Positions 15,774 through 22,465 of a stretch of DNA of 22,465 nt are shown piece by piece. Under the pieces are notes generated by a model, which saw only the letters and a list, made by a program, of their open reading frames with translations, ran no database searches and was not told where the DNA came from. Position 1 is the stretch's first letter, and each line of letters begins with the position of its first letter. The DNA comes from CAZMXI01 sp964570205 (lineage in GTDB: Bacteria; Planctomycetota; Phycisphaerae; Tepidisphaerales; Tepidisphaeraceae): the NCBI GenBank assembly GCA_964570205.1, contig CAZMXI010000074.1, positions 1 to 22,465 on the forward strand, in the 5' to 3' direction. Position numbers and translations under genes: made by a program.

Positions 15774-17615
15774 ATGAGTGAGTCGGCTGCCGTCAATATC
15801 ACGATCAATGGCCGCGCTATCGTAGCCAAAGCGGGCCAGACGGTGCTCGAAGCGGCTGCGTCGGCGGGAATTCAGATCCCCGCCCTCTGCCACCATAAGC
15901 ACCTTAAACCCGAAGGCGCCTGCCGCGTCTGCCTGGTCGAAATCGAAAAGCAGCGCACGCTCCAGCCCGCCTGCACATTCCCCGTCTTCGAGGGCATGAC
16001 CGTGCAGACCGAGTCGGAGAAGGCCGTCGCCTCGCGGAGATTCGCGCTTCAGGCGATATTCTCCGAGCGAAGCCACTACTGCATGTTCTGCGCATCGAGC
16101 GGCGACGCCGACACCACGGACTGCGAGCTCCAGAGACTGGGCTATCAGTATGGCCTGAACATGTGGGCCTACCCGCCCGATTACGCCAAGTCATGGCCAC
16201 TCGACGCCTCGCGCCAGTACTTCGTGATGGATCATGCCCGCTGCATTCTCTGCCGTCGCTGCGTCAGAGCATGCAACGAGATCGCCGCCAACCACACCCT
16301 CGGCGTCGCTCAGAGAGGGGCCCGAGGCATGATTTGCGCCGATGACGATGTCCCGTTCGGCGTCAGCACCTGCATCTCCTGCGGCACCTGCCTTCAGGTC
16401 TGCCCCACCGGCGCCCTGATGGATCGCCGCAGCGCCTACATGGGCCACGACGCCCAGACCACGCGCACCAAAGCGGTCTGCCTCGGCTGTGCCGTCGGGT
16501 GCGGCATTGAAGCCATCACCCGCGACAACCAGCTCCTCCGCATCGAAGGCGACTGGGACGCCGGCAACGAGGGCCTGCTCTGCGCCGACGGCCGCTTCAA
16601 GGTCGTCGAGCCCACCCCGCCCCGCATCACGCAGCCCTTGATCCGCCAGGACTGGCGACTGGTTGAAACCACCTGGGAGAAGGCCTCCGCCCTGGTCGCC
16701 GCCCGCTTCAAGGAGGCCAACGTGGTCGCCGGCTTGGCCAGCCCGCGCCTGCCCAACGAATCCCTCGCCGCCTTCGCCTGCTTCTTCCAGGAAGTCCTCA
16801 TGAGCAACGAAGTCGCCCTCCTCTACGGCGACACGCCGCCCATGGACCTTGGACGCACCGCATCCCTCAAGGATGTGCTCAACGCCGATTGCGTCGTCAT
16901 CATCGGGGGCAACCCCATGCGACACCAGCAGATACTGGGGCACCTGATCAAGCGGGCTTACGACAAGAACGCCAAGATCATCGTCATCAACGACCTGGCC
17001 ACCGATGAGCTCGACGACCTCGCCCATGTGCGGCTCGAGCTCGAGGATATCTCCCTGCCCGTCGAATCGCCGTTCGCACGCCTGAGACACACCTATCACC
17101 TCCGCGTCAACGGTGTCTGGCAGATCAAGGCTGCCATCGGCGATGCCCAGCGACCCGTCGTCCTCTACGGCAGCGGCTTGAGCACGACCATCTGCGCCGT
17201 CCTTCGAGCGCTTCCGGCCAAGACCAAGTTTCTCCCGCTCATCCGCGGCACCAACACCGCCGGCGCCGCCCGCCTGGGCCTGAGCCTTCGGCCGGTCCAG
17301 GGCGACGCCCTCTACGTGCTCATGGGCGATGACATGCCCGATGGCGCCGCCCTGCCGCCGCGCCAGTTCACAGTCGTCCAGGCTGCCTACCGCTCCGCCT
17401 GGACGGAAGCCGCCGATGTCGTCCTGCCTTCCCAGACCTGGGCCGAACAGAAAGGCCACGTTGTCAACATCGAGGGCCGCAACCTCGCCGTTCAACCCCT
17501 GCTCCAATCCCCCTCAGGCATCCGCGCCGACTGGGAAACCATGCTCCAGCTCTCGACCCGAATGGGCTATGCCCTGTCTTACGACGAAATCGCCGATATC
17601 TCCCGTGCCGTCTGA
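15774..17615 (+). CDS. NuoG/HydA-like iron-sulfur subunit with a truncated molybdopterin-oxidoreductase domain
   Basis: A 613-residue electron-transfer subunit. Residues 5-80: plant-type [2Fe-2S] domain (C39-x10-C50-x2-C53-x13-C67). Residues 100-120: NuoG-type His-Cys site (HYCMFC...DCELQRL; C103, C106, C117). Residues 157-210: two [4Fe-4S] motifs C157/160/163/167 and C200/203/206/210. Residues 236-270: a further [4Fe-4S] site C236-x2-C239-x3-C243...C270, the N-terminal cluster of molybdopterin oxidoreductases. The rest (about 280-600) is a shortened version of that catalytic domain. No Cys or Sec active-site residue or complete bis-MGD-binding set is evident, so it is likely a structural relic, as in complex I NuoG. 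It lacks an [FeFe] H-cluster domain; catalysis is left to the [NiFe] subunits downstream. The ATG at 15774 has GGAG six bases upstream. Confidence 0.85.
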   Translation: MSESAAVNITINGRAIVAKAGQTVLEAAASAGIQIPALCHHKHLKPEGACRVCLVEIEKQRTLQPACTFPVFEGMTVQTESEKAVASRRFALQAIFSERSHYCMFCASSGDADTTDCELQRLGYQYGLNMWAYPPDYAKSWPLDASRQYFVMDHARCILCRRCVRACNEIAANHTLGVAQRGARGMICADDDVPFGVSTCISCGTCLQVCPTGALMDRRSAYMGHDAQTTRTKAVCLGCAVGCGIEAITRDNQLLRIEGDWDAGNEGLLCADGRFKVVEPTPPRITQPLIRQDWRLVETTWEKASALVAARFKEANVVAGLASPRLPNESLAAFACFFQEVLMSNEVALLYGDTPPMDLGRTASLKDVLNADCVVIIGGNPMRHQQILGHLIKRAYDKNAKIIVINDLATDELDDLAHVRLELEDISLPVESPFARLRHTYHLRVNGVWQIKAAIGDAQRPVVLYGSGLSTTICAVLRALPAKTKFLPLIRGTNTAGAARLGLSLRPVQGDALYVLMGDDMPDGAALPPRQFTVVQAAYRSAWTEAADVVLPSQTWAEQKGHVVNIEGRNLAVQPLLQSPSGIRADWETMLQLSTRMGYALSYDEIADISRAV

Positions 17616-17638
17616 CCCCTGGCCATCAAGGAGTGCCT

Positions 17639-18181
17639 ATGTCCGATAAGGTGACTATCGCGAGCGACTGGCTGGCCGGGTGTGCCGGCTGCCATATGTC
17701 CCTCCTGGACATCGATGAACGCATTATCGACGTCGTCCAGCATGCGACCCTGACATCCACCCCCATCACCGACCTGAAGCACCCGCCGATCGAAGGGGTT
17801 ACGGTCGGCATCCTGGAAGGCTGCATCAACAACTCGGCCAACGAGCGCGTTGCCATCGAGATGCGGAAACGCTGCAAGCTGCTCATCGCCCTGGGCGACT
17901 GCGCCGTCTTCGGCGGCATTCCCACCCTGCGCAACTGCGCCAATAAGGAGGCCTGCCTTCGCCGTGCCTATGTCGAAACCGAAAGCACCGTCGACGGCCA
18001 TGTGCCCGATGACCCCGAACTGGCCGTCATGCAGGATGCCCGGGGCGTCGACCAGGTCGTGACGGTGGACATCTATGTGCCCGGATGCCCACCTCCCGCC
18101 GACGCCATCTTTCACGTGTTCAAAGAGCTCTTCGAGGGCCGCATGCCCAAACTCTCTGGCAAGTTCCTGGACTGGCATTGA
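17639..18181 (+). CDS. hoxY: Group 3d-type [NiFe] hydrogenase small subunit (HoxY/HydS)
   Basis: A 180-residue small subunit with only the proximal [4Fe-4S] cluster: C15 and C18 in WLAGCAGCHMSLLD, C88 in LGDCAVFGGIPTLRN, and C150 in VPGCPPPADAIFHVFKELFEG. The short length and single cluster are those of HoxY or the HydS subunit of bifurcating NiFe-HydABCSL enzymes, and differ from the 266-residue delta subunit of the first operon. There is no Tat signal, so the enzyme is cytoplasmic. The start is fixed by AAGGAG at 17628-17633, five bases before the ATG. It follows the NuoG-like gene after 23 bases and precedes the large subunit by 37 bases. Confidence 0.93.
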   Translation: MSDKVTIASDWLAGCAGCHMSLLDIDERIIDVVQHATLTSTPITDLKHPPIEGVTVGILEGCINNSANERVAIEMRKRCKLLIALGDCAVFGGIPTLRNCANKEACLRRAYVETESTVDGHVPDDPELAVMQDARGVDQVVTVDIYVPGCPPPADAIFHVFKELFEGRMPKLSGKFLDWH

Positions 18182-18218
18182 GCGGCCGCCCCGGCCGGCC
18201 GTTATGGAGTGATACACC

Positions 18219-19643
18219 ATGGGTCGCAGCATTACCATCGAACCTGTGACGCGCATCGAAGGCCACGCCAAGGTCGTCGTACACCTCGACGACGCCGGGA
18301 AGGTCGACAAAGCGCGATTCCACGTCAACGAGTTCCGCGGATTCGAGAAGTTCTGCGAGGGCCGGCTCTACTACGAAATGCCGCTCATCACCGAGCGCAT
18401 CTGCGGCATCTGTCCCGTCAGCCATCACCTGGCCAGCGCCAAGGCCGGCGACCAGATACTCGGCGTCGAACCGCCCCGCCCCGCCCGCCTCCTCCGAGAA
18501 CTGATGCATATGGGACAGATCATCCAGTCCCATTCCATGCATTTCTTCGAGCTCGCCGGCCCGGACCTGCTCCTCGGCTTTGACGCCCCGCCCGCTCAGC
18601 GCAATGTCGTCGGCATCTACATGCACGACCCCCAGCTTGCCACCAAGGCCATCCGCCTTCGCAAGTTCGGCCAGGAGATCATCGCCCGCGTCGGCGACCG
18701 TCGCATCCACCCCAATTTCGCCGTCCCCGGCGGCGTGAACAAAGCGCTCGCTCCCGCCGACCGCGAAGCACTCCTCGCCGAGTCAGGCCAGATGATCTCC
18801 TTCCTCCAGGAAGGACTGGCCGTCATCAACGCTTGGATGGATCAGCACCAGGAGGAGATGCGGACCTTCGCATCCTTCCCGACCGGCTATCTCGGCATGG
18901 TCGGCGAAGACACCATCCTCAATTTCTATGATGGCGAACTGCGCCTGGTCGACAACGAACTGCAGCAGATCGAGCAATTCGACGGCCGGCAATACATCAA
19001 CTACATCGCCGAGCATGTCGAGCCCTGGTCCTACCTCAAGTTCCCCTATTACAAGAAACTCGGCTGGCCCGCCGGCGCTTACCGCGTCGGGCCGCTGGCG
19101 CGTCTGAACGCCGCCGAGAAGCTGCCCACCCCACTGGCCAACAAGGAATACGTCGCCTTCCGCCAGTACCTGGATGGCCGCGTGCTTGAAGGCACCCTCT
19201 ATTACCATTACGCCCGTCTGATCGAGGACCTGTGCGCCGTCGAACGCGCCCAGCAGCTCCTGGAAGATCCCGAGATCCTCTCCAGCGACATCCGCCAGGT
19301 CGCCAAGATATCCAACCCCGAGGGTGTCGGCGTCATCGAAGCCCCGCGCGGCACCCTCTGGCACCATTACTGGGTGGATGAAAGCGGCCGCATCGAGAAA
19401 GTCAACCTCATCGTCGCCACCGGCAACAACAACTACGCCATGAGCCGGGCCGTCGAAGAAGTCGCCAAGCAGTACGTCAAGGGCGACAATGTCACCGAGG
19501 GCGCGCTCAACCGCATCGAGGCCGCCATTCGCGCCTACGACCCCTGCCTCTCCTGCTCCACGCACGCCATTGGCAGAATGCCCATGCAGGTCATTGTGCT
19601 TGATTCGCGCGGCCAGGAGGTCAACCGCCAGTCCCGCGATTAA
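18219..19643 (+). CDS. hoxH: Group 3d-type [NiFe] hydrogenase large catalytic subunit (HoxH/HydL)
   Basis: A 474-residue catalytic subunit. The [NiFe] ligands are C62/C65 in ERICGICPVSHHLA and C443/C446 in DPCLSCSTH. EPVTRIEGH at the N-terminus and AIGRMPMQV after the second motif are characteristic of the HoxH/HydL branch. The mature protein should end at His449; the 25-residue tail beyond it would be cut by a HoxW-type protease, not present in the window. GGAG lies ten bases before the ATG. It is the last gene of the operon and is followed by a strong hairpin at 19667-19695. Together with hoxY and the NuoE, NuoF and NuoG homologues it forms a soluble H2-NAD(P) oxidoreductase; the direction, H2 evolution or uptake, cannot be told from sequence. 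Confidence 0.94.
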   Translation: MGRSITIEPVTRIEGHAKVVVHLDDAGKVDKARFHVNEFRGFEKFCEGRLYYEMPLITERICGICPVSHHLASAKAGDQILGVEPPRPARLLRELMHMGQIIQSHSMHFFELAGPDLLLGFDAPPAQRNVVGIYMHDPQLATKAIRLRKFGQEIIARVGDRRIHPNFAVPGGVNKALAPADREALLAESGQMISFLQEGLAVINAWMDQHQEEMRTFASFPTGYLGMVGEDTILNFYDGELRLVDNELQQIEQFDGRQYINYIAEHVEPWSYLKFPYYKKLGWPAGAYRVGPLARLNAAEKLPTPLANKEYVAFRQYLDGRVLEGTLYYHYARLIEDLCAVERAQQLLEDPEILSSDIRQVAKISNPEGVGVIEAPRGTLWHHYWVDESGRIEKVNLIVATGNNNYAMSRAVEEVAKQYVKGDNVTEGALNRIEAAIRAYDPCLSCSTHAIGRMPMQVIVLDSRGQEVNRQSRD

Positions 19644-19666
19644 CCTCTGCCCGGCCAGCATATACG

Positions 19667-19695
19667 GCGGGGCGGCCGACCTTCGGCCGCCCCGC
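19667..19695 (+). terminator. Hairpin terminator after the second hydrogenase operon
   Basis: A perfect 13-bp stem GCGGGGCGGCCGA/TCGGCCGCCCCGC (19667-19679 and 19683-19695) with a three-base loop. The downstream bases hold only short T-runs (CGATCTGTTTG), so it is a strong hairpin with a poor U-tract. It lies 23 bases after the hoxH stop. Its inner stem GCGGCCGA/TCGGCCGC is identical to that of the terminator at 7003-7031. Confidence 0.6.
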
Positions 19696-19796
19696 GATCT
19701 GTTTGCGGGTTGTTTGCGCCTATTCCCATCTCCCCGGCAATCCGATACATTTCCACCCTTTCCCCCGCAAAGGGAATCGAACCGAGGTACTGTCAC

Positions 19797-20669
19797 ATGT
19801 TCAGCGGCGCGCTCACGGCGATGATCACTCCCTTCCGCAACGGCCAGGTTGATGACGGTCGCCTGCGGGAACAGATCGATTACCAGATTTCCAGCGGAAT
19901 CAAGGGTCTTGTCCCCGTCGGCACCACCGGCGAATCGCCGACCCTCGACTTCGGCGAACACAAGCGCGTCATCCAGATCGCCGTCGAGGTCGCCCGCGGC
20001 CGCGTCCCCGTCATCGGCGGCACCGGCGCCAACGCCACCGCCGAGGCCATGGAACTGCACCAGTTCGCCAAGGACGCCGGCTGCGCCGCCGGGCTCTCCG
20101 TCATCCCCTACTACAACAAGCCCACCCAGGAGGGCATGTACCGACACTTCATGACCCTGGCCGACAAGGTTGACCTGCCCATCGTCCTATACAATATTCC
20201 GGGGCGCACCGGCATCACCATGTCCGCCTCGACCGTCGCCCGGCTGCGCAGTGCCAACCCGAAGGCCTTCGTCGCCATCAAGGAGTCCACCGGCTCGCTC
20301 GACATGGCCAGCGAGATCCGATCGCTGTGCGACATCACCATCATCAGCGGCGATGACTCGCTGACGCTGCCGCTGATGAGCGTGGGCGCCGCCGGCGTGA
20401 TCAGCGTGCTGTCCAACCTCCTGCCGGGCGACATCCAGCGCATGGCCGCCCTCGCCCTCGAAGGCAAGTTCAAGGACGCCGCCGCCATCCATCATCGCCT
20501 GTTTCCTCTGATGCGCGCCATGTTCCTGGATGGCAACCCTGTCGGCATCAAGTTTGCCATGAGGACCGCCGGCCGCGACACCGGCGAGTTGCGCCTGCCC
20601 CTCTGGGAAGCCAGCGAAGGCACGAAGAAGCAGATCGCCGACCTGATGGCCAAGCTCGGGATCAAGTAG
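19797..20669 (+). CDS. dapA: 4-hydroxy-tetrahydrodipicolinate synthase
   Basis: A 290-residue enzyme of normal DapA length that condenses pyruvate with aspartate semialdehyde in the lysine and diaminopimelate pathway. The catalytic set is complete: Schiff-base Lys162 in AIKESTGS, Tyr132 and Arg137 in LYNIPGRTGI, Thr43-Thr44 in VGTTGESPTL, and Tyr106 in PYYNKPTQ. GTGAN and GDDSLTLPLMSVGA further match. The start at 19797 has GAGG nine bases upstream; an in-frame upstream ATG at 19710 would add non-conserved sequence and was rejected. It lies after the hydrogenase hairpin, 28 bases before the aroD-aroE fusion, so the two are probably one biosynthetic transcription unit unrelated to the hydrogenases. 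Diaminopimelate production fits a peptidoglycan-making cell. Confidence 0.96.
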   Translation: MFSGALTAMITPFRNGQVDDGRLREQIDYQISSGIKGLVPVGTTGESPTLDFGEHKRVIQIAVEVARGRVPVIGGTGANATAEAMELHQFAKDAGCAAGLSVIPYYNKPTQEGMYRHFMTLADKVDLPIVLYNIPGRTGITMSASTVARLRSANPKAFVAIKESTGSLDMASEIRSLCDITIISGDDSLTLPLMSVGAAGVISVLSNLLPGDIQRMAALALEGKFKDAAAIHHRLFPLMRAMFLDGNPVGIKFAMRTAGRDTGELRLPLWEASEGTKKQIADLMAKLGIK

Positions 20670-20697
20670 TGCGGGCGTCCCACACGCCTCTTGACGC

Positions 20698-22287
20698 ATG
20701 ACTCATCTTTGCGTCCCCATTTTCGTCACCGACCCCGCAAGGGCACAGCGCGACCTCGCCCTGGCTGCGGAGGCCGGCGCGGAAATGGTTGAGCTGCGCA
20801 TCGACCACCTCACCGATGACTCCGTCGTGGCCCAGGCGATCAAGGCCACCTCCCTGCCCTGCATCGTCACCTGCCGCCCGGTCTGGGAAGGCGGCCACAG
20901 CGAACTGCCTGATGACCAGCGCCTGTTCCTGCTGTCCATGGCCGCCGACAATGGGGCAGCCTACGCCGATGTCGAACTTAAGGCCTTCCAGTCCGGCAAA
21001 GTCGGCGAGATGCTCTCTCTTTCGCTCGACCAATTCCCCCGCGACCAGCGCCCTGGCCTGATCTTCAGTTCCCACGACTTCGCCGGCCGCCCCGACCGCC
21101 TTTACAGCATGATCGCCGACTTGACCGACAGCCCCGCCGATGTCGTCAAGATCGTCTGGCTCGCCCGCTCCATCCGCGACAACCTCGAAGCCTTTGAGAT
21201 TCTCAAGACCCGCCAGCGGCCCACGATCGCCCTTTGCATGGGCGAGGCAGGCCTGATCAGTCGCGTCCTGGCCAAGAAGTTCGGCGCTTTCCTCACCTTC
21301 GCCTCGCTGGATCCCTCCAGCGGCACCGCCTCGGGCCAGGTTCCTGTCGCCGACATGAAGAACCTCTACCGCTGGGATGCCATTAACCCGCATACCAGGG
21401 TCTACGGCGTTGTCGGCTCGCCGATCATGCACTCGATGTCCCCCGCCATCCACAACGCCGCCTTCGAATCCGTCGGCTACGATGGCGTGTACCTCCCCCT
21501 TCTCGTCAACCCCGGCTACGAGAGCTTCAAGGCGTTCATGGAGGAGTTTCTCAACTTCGACGGTCTCGACCTCTTCGGCCTCTCCGTCACCATCCCCCAC
21601 AAGGAAAACTGCCTCCGCTACCTCAAGGAGAAGAACGCCCAGGTCGAGCCGCTCGCCGGATCCATCGGCGCTGTCAACACGGTCATCGTTGACCGTTCCG
21701 GGCCGGTGCCCGCCCTGCGCGGCATCAACACCGATTACGCCGCCATCCTCGATAGCATCACCGATAAGCTCTCCATCCGCCGTGAAGACCTCGCCGGCCG
21801 AACCGCTGTCATTCTTGGCGCTGGCGGCACCGGCCGAACCGCCGGCGCCGCCCTCGCCCATTATGGTGCCAACGTCATTGTGCTGAACCGCACCCTCGAT
21901 CGCGCCCAGGCCCTGGCCAGCGAATTTGATGGCCGAACCGGCCCCGTCCGCGCTGCCGCGCTCGACAGCCTCGCCGACCACCCGGCCGACATCTATCTCA
22001 ACACCACCTCCGTCGGCATGCACCCGCACAGCGACCAGACCCCCATCCCCGAACCTATCCTCCGCCGCCTCCCCGCCCATGCGCTCGTGTTCGACGCGAT
22101 CTACAACCCGATGAAGACGCGCCTTCTCGCCGAGGCCGAATCGGCCGGCCTCCAGACCGTCGGCGGGGTCGAGATGTTCCTCCGCCAGGCCATCGCCCAG
22201 TTCCAGGCCTGGACCGCCCTCCCCGCCCCCGCCGACCTCATGCGCCAAGTCATCACCGGCCGGCTTGCCCCCCAGCCGCTCGAGTGA
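20698..22287 (+). CDS. aroDE: Bifunctional 3-dehydroquinate dehydratase (type I) / shikimate dehydrogenase
   Basis: A 529-residue fusion catalysing two successive steps of the shikimate pathway in the cytoplasm. Residues 1 to about 220 are AroD type I: Glu32 and Arg34 in ELRIDH, catalytic His126 in SSHDF and Schiff-base Lys151 in VKIVWLARS. Residues about 234-529 are AroE: substrate-binding GSPIMHSMSPAIHN (240-253), catalytic Lys302 in VTIPHKENC and Asp346 in INTDYAA, the NADP loop GAGGTGR (374-380) with NRT at 397-399, and a closing GGVEMFLRQA. All key residues are present, so both halves should be active. Such fusions are known in plants, Chlamydiae and Planctomycetota. No Shine-Dalgarno sequence is seen before the ATG at 20698, and the gene follows dapA after 28 bases, so translation may depend on coupling. 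Confidence 0.95.
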   Translation: MTHLCVPIFVTDPARAQRDLALAAEAGAEMVELRIDHLTDDSVVAQAIKATSLPCIVTCRPVWEGGHSELPDDQRLFLLSMAADNGAAYADVELKAFQSGKVGEMLSLSLDQFPRDQRPGLIFSSHDFAGRPDRLYSMIADLTDSPADVVKIVWLARSIRDNLEAFEILKTRQRPTIALCMGEAGLISRVLAKKFGAFLTFASLDPSSGTASGQVPVADMKNLYRWDAINPHTRVYGVVGSPIMHSMSPAIHNAAFESVGYDGVYLPLLVNPGYESFKAFMEEFLNFDGLDLFGLSVTIPHKENCLRYLKEKNAQVEPLAGSIGAVNTVIVDRSGPVPALRGINTDYAAILDSITDKLSIRREDLAGRTAVILGAGGTGRTAGAALAHYGANVIVLNRTLDRAQALASEFDGRTGPVRAAALDSLADHPADIYLNTTSVGMHPHSDQTPIPEPILRRLPAHALVFDAIYNPMKTRLLAEAESAGLQTVGGVEMFLRQAIAQFQAWTALPAPADLMRQVITGRLAPQPLE

Positions 22288-22465
22288 GGCCAAGCAGTCG
22301 AATTATGTGCCACTGGCGGGGCCGTGGCATGCAACCCCAAACTGCAAGAGCGCGATAATGTGTAACCTCCGGACTTCTCAGCCCTTTCGTCGCGGTGCCT
22401 GTTTCAAATACCGCTAGTGCCGTTTCCAGTTGACCAGTTGCGTGTTCATGATACTGCTCATGCGG

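Noticed and set aside
15774..17615. Formate dehydrogenase alpha subunit
   Set aside because: The molybdopterin domain is too short and has no evident active-site Cys or Sec; the layout with NuoE and NuoF homologues and HydSL points to an electron-transfer subunit.
22288..22465. Possible end of a minus-strand gene running in from the right edge
   Set aside because: Open frames of a few dozen codons exist on the minus strand, but none has recognisable sequence, so no gene is called in these 178 bases.

Overview
The window looks like a piece of a GC-rich anaerobic or facultatively anaerobic bacterium, probably recovered from a metagenome because it contains a run of ten Ns at 12219-12228. Three features point, without proof, to Planctomycetota or a nearby lineage: a Tat-exported Gfo/Idh/MocA dehydrogenase (MNRRQFLK leader) beside a secreted PQQ-type beta-propeller protein, a fused AroD-AroE enzyme, and the tail of a carbon-nitrogen hydrolase typical of that group.

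Layout. 1-192: 3' end of a carbon-nitrogen hydrolase. 193-2869: an accessory-looking stretch with a DUF3800 protein (minus strand), an unassigned membrane-anchored two-winged-helix protein, about 615 bp with no confident gene, and a decayed REP-associated tyrosine transposase (RAYT) fragment. 2870-6968: divergent pair of a secreted PQQ-propeller protein (minus) and a Tat-exported Gfo/Idh/MocA oxidoreductase (plus), closed by a clear intrinsic terminator at 7003-7031. 7170-11311: a complete four-gene group 3b [NiFe] hydrogenase operon in the order beta-gamma-delta-alpha (hydBGDA), with overlapping or nearly abutting genes. 11312-11521: an AT-rich control region with four evenly spaced GTGA-N6-TCAC palindromes. 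11522-19643: a six-gene operon for a second, multi-subunit [NiFe] hydrogenase: NuoE/HndA-like protein, HndB-like ferredoxin (holding the assembly gap), a 1055-residue NuoF-GltD fusion, a NuoG-like iron-sulfur protein, a HoxY/HydS small subunit and a HoxH/HydL large subunit. 19667-19695: hairpin. 19797-22287: dapA and the aroD-aroE fusion. 22288-22465: no identified gene.

How the parts may work together. The first hydrogenase should exchange electrons between H2 and NAD(P)(H) through its FAD gamma subunit. The second has the parts list of the NiFe-HydABCSL type (NuoE, NuoF and NuoG homologues plus HydS and HydL), in which NAD(H), ferredoxin and H2 can be coupled by flavin-based bifurcation. 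Its NuoF subunit is fused at the C-terminus to a GltD/NfnB-like FAD-NADP(H) module, in place of the usual C-terminal ferredoxin domain. That suggests one complex touching H2, NAD(H), NADP(H) and possibly ferredoxin. The palindromes ahead of this operon resemble Rex (NADH/NAD+ sensor) or CRP-family operators, so redox control is plausible. No hydrogenase maturation gene lies in the window. The most interesting region is 11415-19643.
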